Of a stretch of 8,824 nt of DNA, positions 4,414-8,824 are shown one piece after another. The notes under the pieces are model-generated. The model was not told where the DNA came from, made no database searches, and saw only the letters and a list, made by a program, of their open reading frames with translations. The stretch lies in the NCBI GenBank assembly GCA_003217965.1, contig QHNB01000214.1:1-8824 (forward strand). Reading direction: 5' to 3'. The position numbers and the translations under genes are program-made. The number at the start of each line of letters is the position of its first letter. Positions within the stretch are counted from its first letter, which is position 1. Source of the DNA: Verrucomicrobiota bacterium (GTDB taxonomy: Bacteria; Verrucomicrobiota; Verrucomicrobiia; Chthoniobacterales; UBA10450).

Positions 4414-5649
4414 ATGCGACAGAAATCGAAACGCCGCCGCCGGATCCTCTTTGCGTCCGGCGGCGCTCTGGCGCTGATCGCGATTACCTTCGCGCTGTCG
4501 CAGTTAAAACCAGCCGTGCCCAGTGTCGACCGCTCGACAGTTTGGATCGATACGGTGAAGCGGGGACCGATGGTGCGCGAAGTCCGCGGTCTCGGCACGC
4601 TGGTGCCGGAGGAGATTCGCTGGATACCGGCGAATACCGAAGGTCGGGTGGAAAAGATTTTGATTCGGCCCGGAACGCAAGTGAAACCGGACAGCATTAT
4701 TTTGGAATTATCGAGCCCTGAACTCGAGCAAGCTGCGCACGAAGCAGAGTCAAAGGCGAAAGCGGCCGAGGCGGAACTAACGAGTCTTCGCGCAACATTA
4801 CAGCGAGAGCTGCTTGACCAGGAAGCGACCACCGCGCGTGTCCATTCTGAGTACGAACAGGCGAAGATGGAGCGCCAGACTAATGACCAGCTCGCCAAGA
4901 ATGGTCTGGTTGCCGAGCTCGTCTACAAAACCTCGAAAGTAAAAGAGGCCGAGCTGGCCAATCGCGACGAAATCGAACAGAAACGACTTGCCTTCTCTCG
5001 CGATTCGATCGATCCCCAGCTGGCTTCCAAACAGGCGGCGGTCGATCAAGCAAACCAATTGGCCAAATTAAAGCTAGATCAGGTGGAGGCGCTGCATGTA
5101 AAGGCCGGAATGAGTGGCGTCCTCCAGCAATTGCCTGTGGACGTCGGCCAGCGGGTGAAAATCGGGGACAATCTCGCGCGCGTTGCCGACCCGACCAAAC
5201 TGAAGGCCGAAATCAAAATTGCTGAGACTCAGGCCAAAGACATCCAAATTGGAGAGAAGGTGACGATCGATACCCGGAACGGTGTCGTCGCTGGTCGTGT
5301 CACCCGTGTTGATCCCGCGGTAGAGCAAGGAACGGTCAAAGTAGACGCGCAGATTGACGGTGAGTTGCCTAAAGGAGCGCGGCCCGATCTAACGGTAGAT
5401 GGGACAATTGAGCTGGAACGTTTAGAAGACGTGATTTACGTCGGTCGCCCCGCTTTCGGTCAGGAAAACAATACGGTCGGAATGTTCAAGCTCGTCAATG
5501 GCAGCAGCGACGCCGTACGCACACCGGTGAAACTCGGCCGGAGCTCAGTCAACTCGATTGAAATCGTGAGCGGTCTTCAACCCGGCGACCAAGTGATTCT
5601 ATCGGATACGAGCGCCTGGGACGTGCACGAACGGATCAGCCTGAAATAA
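4414..5649 (+). CDS. Periplasmic adaptor protein, HlyD/MacA family
   Basis: The 411-residue product has the layout of a membrane fusion protein that links an inner-membrane ABC transporter to an outer-membrane channel. Residues 5-10 are basic (SKRRRR), followed by one N-terminal membrane helix (11-28) with no lipoprotein cysteine. The first half of the lipoyl-like domain lies near 68-100 (NTEGRVEKILIRPGTQVKPDSIILELSS, given here by its ends only as residues 74-101). A long helical hairpin spans 101-225, with its turn near AKNGLVAE (161-168). The second lipoyl half (AGMSGVLQQLPVDVGQRVKIGD) is at 231-252. Beta-barrel and membrane-proximal segments run to the C-terminus, including VSGLQPGDQVI (385-395). 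Length is normal for the family. The gene begins ten bases after the small membrane protein gene and precedes the ABC ATPase by 41 bases, as in MacAB-type operons. Substrate is not predictable. Confidence 0.92.
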   Translation: MRQKSKRRRRILFASGGALALIAITFALSQLKPAVPSVDRSTVWIDTVKRGPMVREVRGLGTLVPEEIRWIPANTEGRVEKILIRPGTQVKPDSIILELSSPELEQAAHEAESKAKAAEAELTSLRATLQRELLDQEATTARVHSEYEQAKMERQTNDQLAKNGLVAELVYKTSKVKEAELANRDEIEQKRLAFSRDSIDPQLASKQAAVDQANQLAKLKLDQVEALHVKAGMSGVLQQLPVDVGQRVKIGDNLARVADPTKLKAEIKIAETQAKDIQIGEKVTIDTRNGVVAGRVTRVDPAVEQGTVKVDAQIDGELPKGARPDLTVDGTIELERLEDVIYVGRPAFGQENNTVGMFKLVNGSSDAVRTPVKLGRSSVNSIEIVSGLQPGDQVILSDTSAWDVHERISLK

Positions 5650-5690
5650 ATTTTACCTCAGAAACCCTACTCGAACCAACCCGCACCGCC

Positions 5691-6392
5691 ATGAACAACG
5701 GATCCCACCCTCTTATTCAACTCCAGGACGTGACCAAGGTTTTCCTCACCGATGAAGTGGAAACACACGCACTCTCCGGCATTCATCTCGATATTCGCGA
5801 TGGCGAGTACGTCTCGATCGCGGGCCCGTCGGGATGTGGAAAATCGACGCTGCTCTCCATTCTCGGCCTTCTCGATACCCCAAGCGGCGGCAGTTACTCG
5901 CTCAAGGGTGGAGAGGTCGCGAATTTGTCGTTTCCCGAGCGAGCCCGCATTCGCAATCGGGAGATTGGTTTCATCTTCCAGAGCTTTAATTTGATCGGTG
6001 ATCTCAGCGTTTATGAAAACGTCGAGCTGCCGCTGACTTATCGGGGAATGAGTGCGGCCGATCGCAAGGCTGCGGTGACAGAGGCGCTTGAGCGCGTCGG
6101 CATGGGGCATCGTGCCAAACATTTGCCAAGCCAGCTTTCGGGCGGTCAGCAGCAACGGGTGGCGGTGGCGCGTGCCCTCGCCGGCAAACCGGCCATCCTA
6201 CTGGCCGATGAACCGACCGGAAACCTCGATTCGCGCAATGGCGAAGCAGTCATGGATTTGCTGAAGGAGTTGCACGCGGGCGGGGCGACCATTTGTATGG
6301 TCACGCACGACGCGCGCTTCGCCCAGCATGCCGATCGGACGGTGCATTTGTTCGACGGCCGGGTCGTGGAAGATAATCGGATCGCAGCGTAA
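5691..6392 (+). CDS. ABC transporter ATP-binding protein, MacB/LolD type
   Basis: The 233-residue stand-alone nucleotide-binding subunit powers the adjacent permease. All motifs are present: Walker A GPSGCGKST (45-53), Q-loop FQSFN with Q97, signature LSGGQQQR (149-156), Walker B ILLADEP (169-175), D-loop NLDS (178-181) and H-loop H206 in MVTHD. The sequence style (TKVFxT...ALSGIHLDI, SFNLIGDLSVYENVELPL, LADEPTGNLDS) is that of the MacB/LolD/FtsE group, whose members pair with FtsX-fold permeases and use ATP for mechanotransmission, not classic import. The start is ATG 5691; no strong ribosome binding site precedes it in the 41-bp gap after the adaptor. The permease gene starts 14 bases after its stop, which indicates a single transcription unit. 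Confidence 0.94.
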   Translation: MNNGSHPLIQLQDVTKVFLTDEVETHALSGIHLDIRDGEYVSIAGPSGCGKSTLLSILGLLDTPSGGSYSLKGGEVANLSFPERARIRNREIGFIFQSFNLIGDLSVYENVELPLTYRGMSAADRKAAVTEALERVGMGHRAKHLPSQLSGGQQQRVAVARALAGKPAILLADEPTGNLDSRNGEAVMDLLKELHAGGATICMVTHDARFAQHADRTVHLFDGRVVEDNRIAA

Positions 6393-6406
6393 CGAGAGAG
6401 CGCCGT

Positions 6407-8824
6407 ATGTGGAATGACATCCGTTTCGGCGCGCGGATGCTGGTTAAGACACCAGCGTTCACCATCATTGCAGTCTTAGCGCTGGCGCTCGGCATCGGGG
6501 CCTCGACCACGATGTTCTCGGTTATCAACGCACTTTTGCTCAAACCGTGGCCTTATATTCAGGACCAGGACCGCGTCCTCTACGTCAGCGAGTATTTCCA
6601 GAAGGCAAATAACAGCCAGGACAACGGGGTCGCCTATCCGGATTATCTCGATTTTAAGAAGCAGACCACAACGTTGGAAGGAATCGGCGCGACCAGCATT
6701 GCGACGATGATCCTGAGCGGTGGGGAGAAACCGGACCGCTATCTCGGAAGTTTCATTTCAGCGGACGCGTTTTCGTTCCTCGGAGTGAAACCGATCCTCG
6801 GCCGGACATTTCGCGCGGATGAAGATCAGCCGAGCGCAGCTCCGGTCGCGTTGCTGGGCTACGAAGTATGGAAAAACCATTTTGGCTCGGACCGCAACGT
6901 CGTCGATCGAGTTGCGACCATCAATGGCAAGCGCGTCACCATTATCGGCGTGATGCCGAAGGGATGGCGGTTTCCGGAAGCTTCCGATTTGTGGATGCCG
7001 CTGCAGAACACGGGAAAGGAAAATCCTCGAGGAAATTTCAACTTTGACGCTTTCGCTAAAATGAAGCGGGGTGTTTCGATTGAAGAGGTTCGGGCCGAGT
7101 TGCAGGCAATCGCTGCGCGTATCGCTGCGGACAACCCGCAGACGAATACGGGATGCAGTGTGCGCGTAAAATACTTTCGCGAACAAGCGGTGAAGGATGC
7201 GAAGCCTCTCACCGTGCTGCTGATGGGTGCCGTTCTTTTCGTGCATCTAATCGCCTGCGCCAACGTGGCGAACTTGTTGCTTGCGCGGGCGGCGTCGCGG
7301 GAACGCGAGATTGGTATTCGGCTCGCGCTCGGGGCCGGGCGGCCAGTTATTGTTCGGCAATTGTTGGCGGAAAGCGTGGTGCTCGGCGCAATTGGGAGCG
7401 CACTTGGTTTGCTATTCGCGGTCTGGGGCATCGATCTTGTCATGCACTTGATCCCGGTGGAAATCCCCTACTGGATCCGGGTCGATTTCGATTGGCGCGT
7501 TTTTATCTTTGCCGTCGGGCTCGGCCTTGGGTCGGCTGTCTTGTTCGGGCTTTTTCCGGCACTGCAAGCTTCTCGTCCCCAGGTTGTTGACGCGATTAAA
7601 GAAGGAGGACGCAGTGGACTCGGTGGTGGTAGAGGTCAGCGCGTGCGCAATGGACTCGTCGTAGCCGAAGTGGCGCTTGCGTTGGTCCTCTTGGTGGGCG
7701 CCGGATTGATGTTGCGCAGTTTTCTCAAACTACAAGCGACCGACATCGGAACGGATCCGTCGAATACACTCACTTTTCGCGTCGGTTTGCCACCCACGCA
7801 GTTCAAACAGGAAGATGCGGGCCGCTTTTTCAGCGCGCTCATGCCGAAGCTCGCCCAGATCCCTGGCGTAGAATCAGCTTGCGCCACGTCTTCGCTGCCG
7901 GCTTCGGGCAACATTGGGGTTAATGCGCTGATCCTCGAGGGTGAAGCCGAACCCCAGCAATTACAGGATGCTCGCTTGTCGCGTGCGGTTACAATTACGC
8001 CTGGCTATCTGGCAACGGCGCGGATCACTTTATTGAGGGGCCGAGACTTCACTGAGTCGGATAACGAAAAAAGCCAGCGTGTGGCAATGATCGATGAAGA
8101 GGCCGCACGTAAATGGTTCCCGAACGCCGATCCGATCGGCCATCAAGTGGCAGTTCTGGAAAAGCCAGGCGAGTCGCCGAAATGGGCCACGATCATCGGC
8201 ATTGTTCGCAACGTCATTTATGATCGGCTGACGGAGCGGCGCGATTTTCCCTGCGTCTATGCTTCAGAATTCCAAAGTCCCGACTGGTTTCTCTCCGTTG
8301 TGCTGCGAACCAAGTCCAATCCGCGGAGTTTCGCTAATCTCGGGCGTATGGCGGTGCTTGCGGTGAATAAGGAGATTCCAATCTACAAAGTGAAAACCAT
8401 GGAGGATGTGGTCAGGGAATCGTTCTGGGAGCGCCGATTTTTTGGGACGCTTTTTACGGCTTTTGCCGGGCTGGCGTTGTTTCTGGCAGCCATCGGGCTG
8501 TATGGCGTGATGGCCTATTCCGTTCGGCAGCGTACACAGGAGATCGGTGTGCGAATGGCTCTCGGTGCACAAACTGCCGATGTGCTCCGCCTCGTTACTG
8601 GCCACGGCATGCGTTTGATTGGCGTTGGACTCGCGATCGGCGTGTTCTGCGCGTTTTTCCTGACCAAGCTGTTGCAGAAAAGTTTGGAAGGCATTTCTGC
8701 TCATGATCCGGTGAGCTTCGGGATCGTGTCGACGGTATTGTTCGTGGTTGGCGGTCTCGCCTGTTATTTGCCGGCCCGTGCCGCCACGCACCTCGATCCA
8801 GTGGAAGCACTCCGTTACGAATGA
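6407..8824 (+). CDS. MacB/FtsX-type ABC permease, ADOP family, complete
   Basis: The product has 805 residues, and its TGA is the last three bases of the window. The start MWNDIRFGARMLVKTPAFT and the following helix (about 17-44, ALGIGASTTMFSVINALLL) are the hallmark of the duplicated FtsX-fold permeases (ADOP family). Order: helix 1; first periplasmic MacB-type core domain (about 45-260); first FtsX segment (about 265-390) with three helices and the conserved loop REREIGIRLALGAGR; a fourth-type helix repeating the N-terminal pattern (about 412-434, RVRNGLVVAEVALALVLLVG in this region); second periplasmic domain (about 435-675); second FtsX segment (about 678-800) with RTQEIGVRMALGAQ; and the terminal LDPVEALRYE. 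Eight helices in two repeats are expected. GAGAGAG at 6394-6400 is the ribosome binding site. With the ATPase and adaptor it should form a MacAB-like efflux or envelope-stress machine; the substrate is unknown. Confidence 0.93.
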   Translation: MWNDIRFGARMLVKTPAFTIIAVLALALGIGASTTMFSVINALLLKPWPYIQDQDRVLYVSEYFQKANNSQDNGVAYPDYLDFKKQTTTLEGIGATSIATMILSGGEKPDRYLGSFISADAFSFLGVKPILGRTFRADEDQPSAAPVALLGYEVWKNHFGSDRNVVDRVATINGKRVTIIGVMPKGWRFPEASDLWMPLQNTGKENPRGNFNFDAFAKMKRGVSIEEVRAELQAIAARIAADNPQTNTGCSVRVKYFREQAVKDAKPLTVLLMGAVLFVHLIACANVANLLLARAASREREIGIRLALGAGRPVIVRQLLAESVVLGAIGSALGLLFAVWGIDLVMHLIPVEIPYWIRVDFDWRVFIFAVGLGLGSAVLFGLFPALQASRPQVVDAIKEGGRSGLGGGRGQRVRNGLVVAEVALALVLLVGAGLMLRSFLKLQATDIGTDPSNTLTFRVGLPPTQFKQEDAGRFFSALMPKLAQIPGVESACATSSLPASGNIGVNALILEGEAEPQQLQDARLSRAVTITPGYLATARITLLRGRDFTESDNEKSQRVAMIDEEAARKWFPNADPIGHQVAVLEKPGESPKWATIIGIVRNVIYDRLTERRDFPCVYASEFQSPDWFLSVVLRTKSNPRSFANLGRMAVLAVNKEIPIYKVKTMEDVVRESFWERRFFGTLFTAFAGLALFLAAIGLYGVMAYSVRQRTQEIGVRMALGAQTADVLRLVTGHGMRLIGVGLAIGVFCAFFLTKLLQKSLEGISAHDPVSFGIVSTVLFVVGGLACYLPARAATHLDPVEALRYE

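Noticed and set aside
8264..8791. Minus-strand 175-codon open frame opposite the permease end
   Set aside because: It is fully covered by the conserved second FtsX segment of the permease; its His/Arg-rich composition is typical of a reverse shadow.

Overview
The window looks like chromosomal DNA from a moderately GC-rich soil-type bacterium, probably Verrucomicrobiota (Chthoniobacterales-like) or Acidobacteriota. Two things point there: the 805-residue MacB/FtsX-type permease of the ADOP family, which is expanded in those phyla, and short dispersed GC-rich repeats ending in CCGCTACAG between genes. The assignment is an inference; no rRNA or other phylogenetic marker is present. All credible genes are on the + strand.

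Layout. Positions 1-51 hold the last 16 codons of an upstream gene. Its stop overlaps, by ATGA, the start of a six-helix membrane protein of unknown function (48-749). A 368-bp intergenic stretch (750-1117) holds a hairpin and several dispersed repeats. Next comes a two-component pair. The NtrC-type sigma-54 response regulator (1118-2207) is broken: the Walker A part of the AAA+ domain is deleted with a frameshift at about 1620, and the C-terminal Fis-type DNA-binding domain is missing, replaced by about 140 bp of tandem repeat. The partner membrane histidine kinase (2341-3687) looks intact. A 413-bp intergenic stretch (3688-4100) carries inverted repeats, a cluster of three palindromes and an excellent -24/-12 sigma-54 promoter at 4004-4019.

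Downstream of that promoter lies a tightly spaced operon: a 100-residue protein with one predicted C-terminal helix (4101-4403), a MacA/HlyD-type periplasmic adaptor (4414-5649), a MacB/LolD-type ABC ATPase (5691-6392) and the ADOP-type permease (6407-8824, complete, with its stop at the last base).

How it fits together. In the ancestral arrangement the kinase would phosphorylate the regulator, which would bind upstream sites and activate sigma-54 RNA polymerase at 4004-4019, switching on a tripartite MacAB-like transporter. In this window kinase, promoter and transporter are intact, but the regulator has lost its ATP-binding loop and its DNA-binding domain. Either the operon is no longer inducible by this route, or another activator has taken over, or one or both lesions are assembly errors. 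This mismatch is the most notable observation. No CRISPR array, tRNA, rRNA or insertion-sequence transposase was seen.
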